Shown: positions 1 to 12,330 of the stretch, one piece after another
Layout: the number at the start of each line of letters is the position of its first letter
Position numbering within the stretch: position 1 is the stretch's first letter
Source: Pezicula radicicola
Lineage: Eukaryota > Ascomycota > Leotiomycetes > Helotiales > Dermateaceae
DNA length: 64,000 nucleotides
Assembly: GCA_003008705.1 (NCBI GenBank)
Contig: PDUO01000039.1
Span: 293,976 to 357,975, forward strand
Direction of reading: 5' to 3'
The notes under the pieces: model-generated
Seen by the model: only the letters and a program-made list of their open reading frames with translations
What the model was told of the DNA's origin: nothing
Databases searched by the model: none
Translations under genes and position numbers: made by a program

Positions 1-2040
1 TTTTGGGATCTCGTAGAGTAACGTATTTGCCTCCTCCCGGTGCATCTAGATCCTGCATGCTTGACACGCCGTAATATCAAATGGCCTTTTCCAGATCAGC
101 CATTGATTGCACAACCCAGGGGCCTCCTAGAAACGTCCGTTTCCTCCTTGTGGCAATGTAAATAACGGGTTCTGGCCCACGGCCACAGAAGAAAATACGG
201 TCCGGCTCTTTCTCCACGAGGAGACTAGAATCAATAAGAAATTGTTTTACCTCGTTCAGATCCAGATGCCAATAGCAGGCATAGGCTAGCCTATCCACCA
301 GGATTAGTGGTGGTGCAGTCATAGCTAGAGGCCGTTGGAGTTTAATGCAGAGCTTAAGATAATTTTGAATGAAGGACCTAGGACTTGAGTTTGTCACGAA
401 CGGTGAAGATAGAAGTGCACCCTTTTCTATGACTGTCTATTTCTGTAAGCTAATAAGTTCTAGTGGTTACTCCATACATACCGTAACCGTACGATCCGTA
501 CGTGCTTCGGAGGACGGGGTTTTCATGCAGCCATTTGTGGGGACGAGGCGGGCCTACGAGTGCGGCCCGCGAAAGCCTTCTTGGCTGTATTGCATATACA
601 CACCTTCCCCCTTAGAAATCTTTTTTTAAAATCAAGATCAAAGACAAACCACACTCTCTTGACTATCTTATCTATTATTACACGGTCATCAATATACCCT
701 TCCTACCAGTACTTAGAATAATTAAATAGTAGTTTAATAATATATATATATACTATTAAAATCCTATTGTAAAAGTCTTTGTACACGCCCTATATATACT
801 AATCTAATGTGATTTTTATATTCCTACCCTCTCTATTAAATAATAAAATACCTCGCTTGTATAATATATAGTATACTATAATTATAAATAATCTAAATTA
901 CTTTAAGATATATTAAATTAATACTAAACTTATCAGGGTATACCACAGTTGTTTATATCTAGAATAGATCCAACTGTGCCTACCTATTGCCTATAAACAT
1001 AGTGTTCTAAGAATTTAGGATAAATATAACGAACTTTTCGGAGCTAGGATTGTCGGCCCCGAGGATCTGAAATCCCAGGATAGAGACTATTGGTAAGACA
1101 TACATGGCGCAGCCGTTTTGGCCGGAAGGAAGCCTATTATAGGCCGGTGGCGCCGACGCCGAGGAGACAATAATGCCGTATCTTCACTTTGTCCTTGGGC
1201 GCCTTGGAATGGGTTTTTACTAGGGGAGTATATTGACTAACCCGCGTTAGCGACACCTTAGGATTTCGCACTACAGTCGTCTCTGGCTATACTAGATTTG
1301 GTTATAACTGAATTCTAGATACACTGGACTTCGCTGCTCTAGCTATATAAATTTGTATCTAAGTACTAGAATCTCTAGATATTACGAAATTCTGATATGA
1401 AATCTAAAAATCTGATATAACCTTTTTACCTTTTCTATTGTCTTTTAGCCCTGAATTCAATAATTCAAGTATAAAAATGCTTCGGCATCGAAATTTTTGT
1501 AGATCTAACCGTTTTATAAGCCCTCCGACCTAAGGTATACTCCGTACAGAGTAATATAAAAGGCCAAATAGTTAGCAATGTCCGTAGCTGCGGGTTTAAG
1601 AACAGCACGCCCGAAACTCAATTTTAACTCCATTCTGCACTTACTAATGGAGCTAATCCCCAATCCCTGTTTCTGGTGCGTCTTTTAAAAAAAAATTATA
1701 GGATCTACGGGATGGGCTGTGGAGCTTGCATCTCGTTTTTAGTCCGATACCGTCTTACCGCCTCAATGGGCTGGTTCTTAGCTTCTACGACCGTCTCTCG
1801 GCACACCGGTCACAAAGTCATGTATCTAACTTATGCACTAGAGATAGGGGTTAGGCCCCACCTGTAGACTTGAGGCTTATAAATCTTACCTAATTATACT
1901 TATATGCTATGGTAACTGCCAGGTCTTGCGCGACAACCCTGCGGTAATAAGTAATAGCCAAGTTGTTTTATAAGGTCTCGAGACTACTTAAAAGCCATCG
2001 CATCTTCCCTAATATTACATATTCCCAGTATTCTCACAGT
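1..2040. other. Intergenic, AT-rich, no supported gene
   Basis: Short reading frames on both strands lack recognisable domains, splice structure or coding character. Positions about 640-960 are very AT-rich with TA-step runs, the look of old RIP-mutated repeat DNA. Positions about 1030-1260 are GC-richer and may be an unidentified fragment. Nothing here can be named. Confidence 0.5.
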
Positions 2041-3560
2041 ATGTCAGGATATCCAAAGATCGCTATTGCTGGTGGCACGTCCTGCCTTGTCCACTTCTAC
2101 TCCCATAGCTAACCAACTACCAGGTGGCCTAGCGGGTCTTACTTTGGCCCGTCTACTCCAATGTGCTGATATTCCGTTCAGCGTATACGAGCTCGATGAG
2201 AGTGACCTTGAGCGCGGAGCTGGTGGAACTCTCGATCTTGATCAAGAAGGTGGTCTTCTAGCAGTAAGTCTTCCTTAAACCTCATTGCTTAAGCTTTTAC
2301 CCCGTCCTCTCTATTCAGCAATACAGGAGCAAAGCAAGGTTAAATGCTCATTATTAATTAGATACGTGGAGCTGGACTGAATGAAGAATTCGAGAAGATT
2401 GCACGTGTCCAAGCCGAGAGACTGCGTGTACGAAACTCAACTGGAAAGATCGTCTTAGACGAGAATAATGGCGGCCCGTTGCGCCGGAACAGGCCAGAGA
2501 TTGGTATAAATTTTTTAAGTTTATCTTTAAAAACTTCTCCTTACAATCCCGATGAAGAATTGCAAGCGGACTAATTTCGGATGTTTATAGATCGTTACCA
2601 ACTACGCCAAATGCTTATTCAATCTGTTGGCGCCAAAAATGTCGACTGGAAAAGTAAAGTACTTTCCGTTGAGCCTGATGGAGACAAGTATAATCTGTAT
2701 CTGAACTCTGGTGTCATGAAGGGCTTCGACCTTGTGGTTGGTGCAGACGGTGCCTGGTCTAAGACACGTGCCTTGGTATCAGACATTACGCCAACGTACT
2801 CGGGAATAATTTGTGTCGATATGTTCATTGCCGATGTTGTGGAAAAGCACCCTGATATTGCAGAATACATCGGAGTAGGTAGCTGCTACAGTTATGGAGA
2901 TTGCAAGAGCCTTTCGGCACAGCGCAACGGCAATGGTGGCGTTCGATGCTACGCATTTATGAAACTTCCATTAGATTGGGTAGAGACATGCGGGATTGAC
3001 TTCAACGATCTTCCCGCGGCAAAGAAGGCGTTAGTTGAAACTTACTTTCCTACCTGGGCACCTGGCCTACAGAACTTGATTTGGGCAGCTGATAGCATGA
3101 CGCCACGGATTATGTGGCATCTTCCGGTCGGCTTTAAATGGCCTGCGCGGCGAGGGTACGATCAATTTCAGTCCAGTCATTCTGGCGAGCCACTGCTGAC
3201 TCTAGATCTAGAATAACATTGGTAGGCGACGCAGCTCACCTAATGACGCCATTTGCCGGTGTGGGTGTCAACGTAGCTTTACACGATGCATATGAGTTGG
3301 GATCTACTCTCGTCAAGTACAAGGAGCGTTGGCAGTCATCTGGGGCCTTTACAGATCACGAAGGTCTTGCGGCTGCAATCAAGGAATACGAAAATTCAAT
3401 GTTTAAGCGAGGAGAGGAAAACGCATCAGCAACATTCCATTGCCTTACCCATCATTACAGGCCAGGAAATGCAGCTGAGAGATTCGTAAATGATATGAAT
3501 GAAAATTCTGCGAAGGGAGCTCCCTACTTGGACTTGACACGCGAAGGCCTTGAGGATTAG
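2041..3560 (+). CDS. FAD-dependent monooxygenase, TetX/salicylate-hydroxylase type
   Basis: Five exons can be assembled with an open frame of 409 codons: 2041-2074, 2124-2263, 2362-2503, 2591-3155 and 3212-3560. The product is a group A flavoprotein monooxygenase, which hydroxylates or oxidises small, often aromatic, substrates using NAD(P)H, FAD and O2. The dinucleotide-binding GGGLAG lies at residues 11-16, a VGADGAW motif lies mid-protein, and the FAD-ribityl motif LVGDAAHL is around residues 297-304. The first intron must use a GC donor (GCACGT) to keep all three glycines of the Rossmann motif; a GT donor three bases earlier would remove one. No nonsense or frameshift is seen, unlike its right-hand neighbours. 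The substrate is unknown, and membership of the PKS pathway is uncertain because 14 kb, mostly pseudogenes, separates it from NR-PKS 1. Confidence 0.82.
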
Positions 3561-4532
3561 CAATCATTATTCGCTCAGCTTTTCTATGTCATTCTACTGC
3601 CCCTTTTGGTGCTAGATGGTTACTTAAATTTCCTATTATATAGCTAGATAACCATTCTCTTGGAAAATGTCAGCGAGCTGCCATTCCTAAGATTTGCTTT
3701 CCCTTATATAGCCTAAAATGTCAATATACTCGATTGATCTGTCGAGCTAGTTTCTGCGAGTGATATACTTCTTAGGCTAGCCAGTAATCTTGTTATCGTA
3801 GTCAAGATCGATGCTGTCTCTGACATATAGAGCGGCGTAGAAGGCGCTTATTGGAAAGGTTTCAAGAATTGGATTGGTAGCGAAATAGTGGTCTAGATAA
3901 TAATAGGTGAGGAACATAGCTTGAAGTAGAATAGATCTGGTTGTCTTGATCTCTGTGAGTACTAATTTGCTCTCTAGGAGGAGGAAAGGAGAGTTAATAA
4001 AGATGGCAGCTTGCTGCTAGCAATCAATGTCGAAACACTTCACTAACCTATTTCGCTAGAATATGTGAATATTCGTGTAGAGTTGAGACGTTATATTGCT
4101 GTTGTTGCTAATGTATTCCTAGATACCGGGAGGGAAGTCAGATTGAATCACTTGAGCCTTATGCACTGTCTTTAGAGATTATTATTGATATGGTGCGGGG
4201 TGCGTTGTTGAGTTTTGACTCCGAGCAAACATTAAAACATAGACTTTCTGCCGATTCGCTCGATCACTGCTCCCTATGACTGTTAAGTTATTCCCGAAAT
4301 TGACCGACAGAGCCGAGACAGAATCAATCCAAGTCCGTGACTGGTATATTTTGAATATCACTCATAACGGTGGGACACATGACGGTAGTGTAAGAAACGA
4401 GTGCAGAGGCCAGCGCCAAATGAAGCTCGTGTAAATACCCTCGGCGCCTACGATTCCTCCTCCATTTGAATCTTGCTTTCCTTCTATACCAAAAGTGTAA
4501 GCTCGTCTAGGCGTTTTCACCGATAATGGTTT
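3561..4532. other. Intergenic, no supported gene
   Basis: No coding-like frame is supported. The stretch separates an intact monooxygenase from a broken one and contains many in-frame stops on both strands. No repeat structure is obvious. Confidence 0.5.
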
Positions 4533-5669
4533 GTGGCTCATCCTATCGATGTTCCCATCATCATCATTGGTGCTGGTGGCTGCGGCCTTATGCTTTCCAA
4601 CTTTCTCTCTGATCTCAACGTGGAATACATGCTCTTTGAAAAGCATCCCGGAACATCAATCCTGCCCAAGGCACATTACCTCAACCAACGCACCATGGAG
4701 ACGTTTCGCCACTGGGGATTGGGGGATAAAGAAGAGGCAGAAGCCTGTCCTCCCCACTATATGGCTAGAATTGAGTTCAGAACTTCCCTTGGGGGCGACG
4801 ACATCTACGACCGGCATTTTCTTGGCAGCGTTCCCCTGAGTGGCCTAGATCCCAACATCGAAGATTACAATATTTACAAGTATAGCCCCCTATCATCCCG
4901 ATGGAATACATACTGAGCTTTTATCTTTCCCAGGGAAGCTTCACAGTCGTGTACAGCGAACCTCCCCCTTCTGAGGTTAGAGCCGATCCTTCGTCAGTCG
5001 GCGAAAAAACGCAACCCTGGCAAAGTTCTTTACAACCATCGCATGGCTGACTTCGAAGAGAAGGAGAATCATGTTGTAGTTACCGTAGAATATCCGAATG
5101 GTGAAGTTATTCAATACCTGGCCCAATATGTGGTTGCTGCCGACGGAGGAAAGTTATCAACACCAAAGCTGGGCATCAAAATGGAAGGCCCGACGAAAAT
5201 TGTTGATTTCGTCAGTACTCATTTTAAAGTAGACCTCTCTGACTACTGGGATAGTAAGACAAATACACTACTCAAACATACTTCCCTGGTTATTCTCCCC
5301 TACATATACGGGAAGGTCATTTCAACGCACGATCTTATGGATTCAAAGAGATTAGATTTCATGTTGACTACCGATAAAGACGGCACCGAGTGGGTGAAAG
5401 CCGCAGAGGAGATCTCGAAAACGACGAAGCTAAGAGTAGGCACCGCGGTGATCAAAGCGCACACACACACCAAAGGCAAAACCTTCTACTATAACCATGA
5501 AGCGCGATAGAACAAATTATGACAAGTCCGAATTGGCGGAGCGATACTCGTCAGACCGGACAATTTTGTGGCGTGGCGAACCCGTCTTGAAAGCTATGAC
5601 AAGAAGCAGGAGCTGAAGAATGTTTTCTCGGTGCTTTTAAGGAACCCTTTGAAAGAGCCCTCAAAGTGA
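4533..5669 (+). pseudogene. Broken FAD-dependent aromatic hydroxylase (PheA/TfdB-like)
   Basis: Segments of a second group A flavin monooxygenase are recognisable in order: an N-terminal IIIIGAGGCGLML FAD-binding motif, a segment ending about 4910, a short piece continuing in a shifted frame (HTELLSFPGKLHSRVQR, about 4911-4972), a return to the first frame (LRLEPILRQ onward), the AADGG motif near 5140, and a C-terminal piece in another frame (GAILVRPDNFVAWR, about 5539-5580, ending at TGA 5667-5669). The expected ATG is GTG at 4533, with an in-frame TAA just upstream. Two frameshifts near 4910 and 4973 offset each other, and the stretch with the GD (FAD-ribityl) motif is missing. This is a pseudogene; it was probably a ring hydroxylase. 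Confidence 0.8.
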
Positions 5670-6687
5670 GACTACGGTTATTTATGAAGAATGGTGTTCA
5701 TTGAAGGTTCATGATATATTCTCTAGATGTCCGACTTGGAGAGCAACTATCGATCTAGGCACACAACAAATACATATACTTATGATAGCCGCATCATTGA
5801 TCATTAAGTTCATGTGTAGATAAGGCTCGTAAACGAAGATAAATTAATGAAAATTTATACTTTTTATAAGTTTATTTGCTATAAAACTTTATACCTAATT
5901 AATATGAAAAATAAAGTAATTATAGTATCTTCTACTTATTAACATGAAACCATCATGCTATCCTGGGTTTCAACTCTAGATGGTCTTCTCAACGAAGTTC
6001 CAATCTTTAAAGAAACTCAGACGATGCTGGATTATGAAGGGGGGCTGTCAGGAGTTACGATCATAACAGAGAATTCTTCGCTTGTTCTCCGTACGGAGTA
6101 CAGAGCAAGGGCCCGAAGTAGTACCATCGTAGGGACCAGCTGCCAGTGAAAGCCATTCAGGCGAGGGGTGTGGGGGATGACTTGGTAGAATAGAGTCTAC
6201 CGCATGGGCCAGTGTGTCATCTACTAGCACAGCATCAAGTACATCATTGTACGATTGTACGAGTAGGGCTCAGACTTGTAACACAGTGTGGAGAACAACT
6301 ACTACATAACTATGGTAAAGCACTGTGAACCACCCTAATCACTTATAAGATTGAGTCGTTACCCCACGATTTCGACCGGCCTCCCACTGCGGGGGGCCAG
6401 GGGAGGGATGAAGGGTTAGGAATCTCCTACAGTCCCCCCCTTACTAAGTCTTTCACGGCCTAAATATTCCGGAATCCGGGGTTTCTAATCGAGACTTAGC
6501 ACCTAATCATTAGGCAAATCAATCATTTCCCAATCTAAGATGATCTCGGCATAGGTGGTTTGCAGGCCGAAGTATTTCCCCTGATGTACTACAATCCTGT
6601 ACATATCATACATCACCTATCTTCTATCCTCGTTCTCTAGCATCTCCTACTCCGCCAGATCAGTTAGGATTCTAGGAGCGTTATAAG
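5670..6687. other. Intergenic between two pseudogenes
   Basis: AT-rich around 5820-5945, with a C/G-rich patch around 6370-6440 containing runs of G and C. No gene, RNA or clear repeat is supported. Confidence 0.45.
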
Positions 6688-8333
6688 ATGTTGTCTATCG
6701 TTGTATTAGTCTGTTTGGCGGCGTCAGCTGCGACTTGGAAACTGTGGTCGATGGCTGCATCTAAGCGGCCACCTAAAAGTCTTAAAGAGTTCCCTGTCCC
6801 AAAGGTAAGATACATTTTCATGATGTTCTGATCCGGGTGCAAAGTTTCAGCTACCGATCAATGGCAGGTTACTATTTCATCGGCAACATCCTGGATTTCC
6901 CCCCAACCTTCGGATACCGCAAGATGAAAGACTGGGTAGACGAATATGGTCCAATCTACAAATTGAACATTATGGGCACCACCCATGTTGTCCTCTCGAC
7001 GGAAAAGGCTACGAATGACTTACTTGCCCTGAAAGGTGCCATCTACTCAGATCGGCCCCGTATGGTCATGGCCTATGAGCTTGTGTCGCGCGGTGGAAAC
7101 CTGGCAACAACCCTTGCAAACAAATATTAGCGGAACGCTCGGAGGTTTGGACAAACTGTTCTGTCATCACCTGCTGCTGCCAACACATAGCAGCTTAGAC
7201 AAGCTGCCGAAGCCCCACGATTGGCTTGCGAGCTCCTAAGAGACCCCGAAAACTATACTTATTACTTTGAACTGTTTGCCACTGTCTTATCTCTACGTCA
7301 AGGCTTTGGCAAAATCCTCCCTTGTGATGGGCCTGAAGAGGCGTACCATGTCAAGACAATCATAACTATTACCCACACCATTAAGGCCACTAGTCAACCT
7401 GGTGCTTACCTTGTTGATTTCATCCCAACCCTCAAATATTTGCCGGAGTTTTTGGCCCGATTTAAAGAGAAAGCTAAAGCTCTATTTAACTATGAGTACG
7501 CATATTTTTCGGGGCTGATAGCAGATGCCCGCGAGCGTTATGAAGCTGGTGAGACGAGGAACCCACCGTGCTTTGCAGACGTCTATTCCGGCAAAGAGAG
7601 TTTCTAGGGCATAGTTGACTTTGAAGCAATGTACGCTATGGCTACCTTTTACGATGGCAGTTCTGGGACTACGTCAGCTGCGATGCAATCATTCTGCTTA
7701 GCGATGTGCCATTATCCTAAGTGGTAGACAAAATTGCAAAAAGAAATTGATGAAGTGGTTGGTGTAGAAAGACTACCAGCGTTCGAAGATATGCCTAACC
7801 TCCCAACTGTGCGTGAGGTAATAAAAGAAGTTCTCCGCTAGAGACCTGTGGTACCTGGGGGAATTCCTCATCGAGTGACCGAGGACGACGTTTATGAGGG
7901 TTATTTTATCCCCAAAGGGTCCATCGTCCATGCAAACTCGCTTGCAATGGCTCGCCAAGAGGTAGACTTTCCTGATGCGGAAACATTCAATCTAGACCGG
8001 TGGTTGAACCCGAAGTATCCAAGCTATCAAGCACCTTTGACCCAGTTCCCGAATTTGAAACGCTATTCGGCATTTGGATTCGGCAGAAGGATTTGCCCAG
8101 GGCTAGAATTTGCGGAGCGCTCGCTTTTTATCCAAGTTTCAACTATTGCTTGGTCGTGCAACATCAGTAAAAGGAAGGACGAGAATAAGCAAGATATACT
8201 GGTTCCTTGGTACGATTATACCACGGGCGACAACACGGCGCCAAAAAAATTCGTGTTCGATATAAAGCCTCGTGATGGCGAGCCTCGTTGTAGGAAGAAG
8301 CTCAAATGTGAGCCAGTGCAATTACTCACCTGA
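6688..8333 (+). pseudogene. Cytochrome P450 (OrdA/CYP64-like) with five TAG codons
   Basis: A nearly full-length P450 can be read. There is an N-terminal hydrophobic anchor from ATG 6688, an intron starting at GTAAGA 6805, then one long frame to TGA at 8331. The C-terminal half has the ExxR helix, the PVVPGGIPHRV segment and an intact haem motif FGFGRRICPG near 8080-8110. The sequence resembles O-methylsterigmatocystin oxidoreductase-type P450s. The frame carries five in-frame TAG codons (7128, 7188, 7605, 7725, 7839) and no frameshift after the first exon. At least two replace a conserved Trp (Y-W before R, and R-W before RPV). The first intron's acceptor cannot be placed without a one-base discrepancy. 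It would be an ER-anchored monooxygenase if intact, and is almost certainly dead. Confidence 0.86.
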
Positions 8334-8352
8334 TATAACCTACCCTATCTGA

Positions 8353-10582
8353 TGTGCATATTGGCTGATTGAACTATGTAAGGTGACATACAACAACCCA
8401 CCTGCAGTTGTTGCCAGCATACGGGCAGAGAATGCATCTTTCCTAAGCGCCGAAAGAGCTTTGTAATTCAGCATCCGACAACTGCAAAGGTCCCTAAAAC
8501 AAGGTCCTCGAATAAGCTCGGCGAGTATCCTTCCTTAACAGTAATAATGTATCAACTAACTGTGCAGACCGGTTGGTAAATCTACTCTCTGTGCGCTTTC
8601 ACGTAAAAGATGAGTTAGAGGTCTCATCTCTACCTATCGTAGAACGTCTTCACTCGAGGCCTTCGTTGACGGCGGAAACCTCATCTGCTACCACTGTCGA
8701 ACCCCCACACGTCGATCAAGATGGGACTTCTCAGCTTTCCCGGACAACAACTACACCTACGGCACCATCCATACTAGATGAAATCGTGGAACAACGGAGG
8801 GAGAATCTTGCGTTATCTACAATTGAAGTATGGCAAGATAGCCTCCCCAGTATTCCGAGACGGAAGGATCTCTCTTTCGATCAAGCATATAATCAGCCTA
8901 TCTCACTAGTGAGTTCAACTTTCTTAATCGATCTTCCATCTAGTATTACAGAACATCTAGTAGAGATTTTCTTCCAGAAGATACAAGCCTGGTTACCCCT
9001 TCTACACCAGCCCCGATTCTACCAGAAATATATATCAAACACCGATACCGGATCCTCTCGATCTCTTAAGGATCTTTCCCTCGAGGAAGCTCTGATATTC
9101 CAGAGCAAGTTTGCTCTCTCCGCACGGTTCTCCAATTCCTAATTCTTCGCTGGTATTCTCGCATTCTAACGAGGTAGTCGCTTTGTGTCTGAGGCTTCTA
9201 CTCTCTACGATAGGGCGTGGATGAGCATCGATAATCCGTCGCTCTCGTACCTTCAAGGCTGTATATTGCTTGCGTTTTATCATTACACATCTGGGCCTTC
9301 TCCCCGCGGACGGCTCTTGATAGGCGCCTGCGTCTGTATTGCATATGAACTAGATCTTAACGTCGTTGACCAGGATGGTGGTGTCGGCCTGGATGTTGAA
9401 GGTTGGGTACAAAAGGAAGAATTGAGACGGGCGTGGTGGCTTGTTTGGGAGCTGGACACATTTAGCTCTATAATATCTAAACGGCCGTATGCAATCGATC
9501 GTCGAGGGGTGGAGGTGCTACTTCCGGCCTCTGATACAAATTGGTTCTTGGAGATCCCCATAGCCTCAGCAAGGCTGGATCCGAGGCCCCGGACTGCTTG
9601 GAAAAGCTTGCAAGGCTGCGAAAATCAGAGCGAATGGGCATGGTATTTGATTTGCAACTACCTCACCTCGGTAGCTCATGATAAGTTGCAACGGGGGCCC
9701 GTCGAGTTAGAAGACGAGAAACTAGAGCTTGAAGCTGCCATTAACTGCTTTCGATTTGCATTACCTATAAGCTTTTCTATCGAGAGGGACCTGTTCTCAT
9801 TTGATACAAATCAATTTGCTATGTCCAACTGGATCATTTCAACACACCTCGTTCTTCAGAGTGCTCGAATACTGGCAGGAGCTCTGCCAATAAGGTGTTC
9901 CAGAACGCCACTGGCCAGCTTGGCATCTGTCCCCAGTCTCGGATGTTTGCTCAACAACTATTGTAGATCATAAAGCAATGGCCTGTAGAATGTATCACCA
10001 TTTCACATTCTTTTATCGCGTGTACGCTTATAGCACCAGGAGCTATGAATGTCAAGAGTCAATCTGGTGGTCTCACTGACGGACTGGTGGAGTTAAGCAG
10101 CGAGGTTGCAAAGCTGGGTCTTGCACGTTTCGCAGCTTACTGGGAGCTGGGAACAATACTTCTGGGTGAGTTAGGGACTTGGGTTTAAGGAATGCGAGCT
10201 GATTATATTAGACCTGTTAAGAATCATGGAGGATGGCATTGCCTCAACACAAAGGGAATGTGATGTTGCGAGACGATTTACTATCCTCTTTCCGTTTGCT
10301 ACTAATAACCCTATCTCTGATTACCAACAGATTTGGCCACAAGCTCGAAACATATTATATGATTCCTTCGTCGACCTTTCTCATGGACGACCAAATATGG
10401 ATCAAGGAAATAGTCTGATATCGGATATCTCGCCAGGCGTTGACGAGTACTTGTCAGGTTTAATGACCTCTCCCACCGCGTCAGTGTCTGTTATGCGGCA
10501 GAATCTGATGGGAAGTGAGATAGCAAACGACGATCAAATGACTGGTGAAGACACCAGTAGATACCCCAGCGATACCGGATAG
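8353..10582 (+). pseudogene. Relic of a Zn2Cys6 fungal transcription factor
   Basis: At 8353-8400 a frame reads C-A-Y-W-L-I-E-L-C-K-V-T-Y-N-N-P-P. After a one-base shift, 8403-8440 reads C-S-C-C-x6-C-I-F. Together they resemble a zinc binuclear cluster that has lost one Cys and its frame. Downstream, frames at 8573-9142 and 9185-9973 share one frame and match the fungal-specific transcription factor middle homology region (HQPRFYQ, AFYHYTSG, LRRAWWLVWELD). They are separated by two TAA codons at 9140 and about 9164. A C-terminal segment follows at 10226-10582 after probable introns. It was likely a nuclear pathway regulator. No intact replacement is visible in the window, so the cluster's present control is unknown. 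Confidence 0.74.
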
Positions 10583-10749
10583 GACACGACATTAAACAGC
10601 TTTTGGAGTGACATAAAATTTCCTGCAGTAGGTTCTGCTCAACGCTTTTAGTACTTTCTTCTTTTTTTGCTCTACGGTTCTACCTACGTGTAATATTTCG
10701 TTTTGGAGCTCATCGATGTTAGTGCATAATAAATATGTACTTTGGCTGC

Positions 10750-12330
10750 TCATACTGTAGCCGCAAGACATTCTGAGGATTCTTGAAAGACTCTAGATTT
10801 GCCCCTATCTAGATTACCGTATGTCCCTGCTGCTGGCAATATGTCTAACCACGTTCTCGATCTAGTTTTAGCTGATCGCGATTTATGCGCACCTCCTGGC
10901 GGCACCATGCGAGGCATGGGTACTCCTACAGCTGGATGCAACCTCATCCCTTCTTCCATTGTTGCAAGAACATATGGCATTTTGTTCGCTTCCGCATAAG
11001 TGATTGGATCAGAGAGTTGGGCATTTCGGTCATATTCGTCGATTTCCGCCATAACTCTGGCGTAGGTCCGAGGGGTTTTCATCAGGTTGTAGAGGATGGA
11101 TCTAATTGAAATGGCGGTACTGTCTGAGCCAGCAAATCTGAAAGATCCTGGGCGTCAGTGCTCCAGCCAAACATGTGAGTGAACCAGAGCTACGTACATC
11201 GCGCCGTGTGAGATACTGAAGACGTCCAAATTGCTCATTTTGTCTGGATGCGATTTCTGTGATTCGAAGAACCGGCCGAGAAGGTCCTTGCGATCAAAAT
11301 CCTTCCTGTCTGAATGGTTCTGCCGATCTGACATCTCTGTCAAGACAATTCGCGTCACGAGTGAGTTCTTGACATTCTTCCATTTCCATAATGGATTGCC
11401 CCATAAGAACTTATGATACTCGGGAATATGGGCCATAGGTACATAGTAGTTGAATGCAGACTCGATAAAATTAATACCACCGTCCTTGTCTGCACCCTCT
11501 TCAAGAAAGCCGAAGCGACGAGAGAGGAGGATCTCGCCAATGACCTGTTGCAAACTGGCGTCAGTCCAGAGCTTCTGAGCCACAAATAACGCGTGCTATT
11601 GAAGATAGAATAATGAATGGACTCACGTCAAAAGTATAGTACTGAAGCCAAACCCCTAAATCGCACTCCTTTCCTCTCGCAACAAAGGTTTCATCCAACC
11701 TGTGAAGTAAATATTCTGTGGTCTTGTCCACAAACTTCTCGAGCTCAAATACAGTCTTTAAGCTATACGCCGCTGACACCGTCCTCCTTTTCAGCGCATG
11801 TGTATTCTCGTCCATTTCGGTGAAAATGTCGCAATTTTCTGGCGGCGGAAAGATGGAGTAATATTCACTTTTGTGATAACCCTTGCTCACGCTCAAGATC
11901 TCTTTTGCTGCTGCGGCTGTTGAGAAGGACAGCTCGTTGGGGGTAATGCGAACAACCAGTCCTACCCCAGAGTCGTGAGCGTCAAGTACTATTTGCAAAC
12001 AGAATCTCCATACCATATTTTATTGTGCGTCTCAACAGACGCCCAGTGCATCCGCCTCTGAAGAGCAACATACACTACCCCGTTGTATTAGCCTCGGCGT
12101 CATCACAATCATCTCCACCACTCACCTTTCCAGCCCCTTGTAAACGAAGCCAGGAACGGGCCCGGAACGCGACTCAACGGGGTACAGCATCGTTTGTAAA
12201 AAATGCGTATCGTCAGATATCCGAGTACCATCTCGATCCAGTGAGTGCAAAGAAAGGATACAGTGGAATTGGGAAGTTGCGGCAAGGTAATATTATACAG
12301 AGTGTTTAACAGACCTATGATTATACTCAC
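10750..12330 (-). pseudogene. Truncated cytochrome P450 (pisatin-demethylase-like)
   Basis: On the minus strand, exons read from ATG 12330. They include a membrane anchor and the PLSRVPGPFLASFT proline-rich hinge, VRITPNELSF, YTFDVIGEILLSRRFGFLEEG (joined across an intron about 11626-11546), and the I-helix FAGSDSTAISI (joined across an intron at about 11205-11135). The ExxR region follows (EEGMRLHPAVG), then PRMVPPGG near 10905. After that the frame loses similarity and stops at 10750 with no Cys-containing haem motif; none is seen on this strand down to about 10600. Without the haem ligand it cannot be a working P450. The break lies 170 bp from the tail of the regulator relic, so a rearrangement junction is possible. 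Confidence 0.74.
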
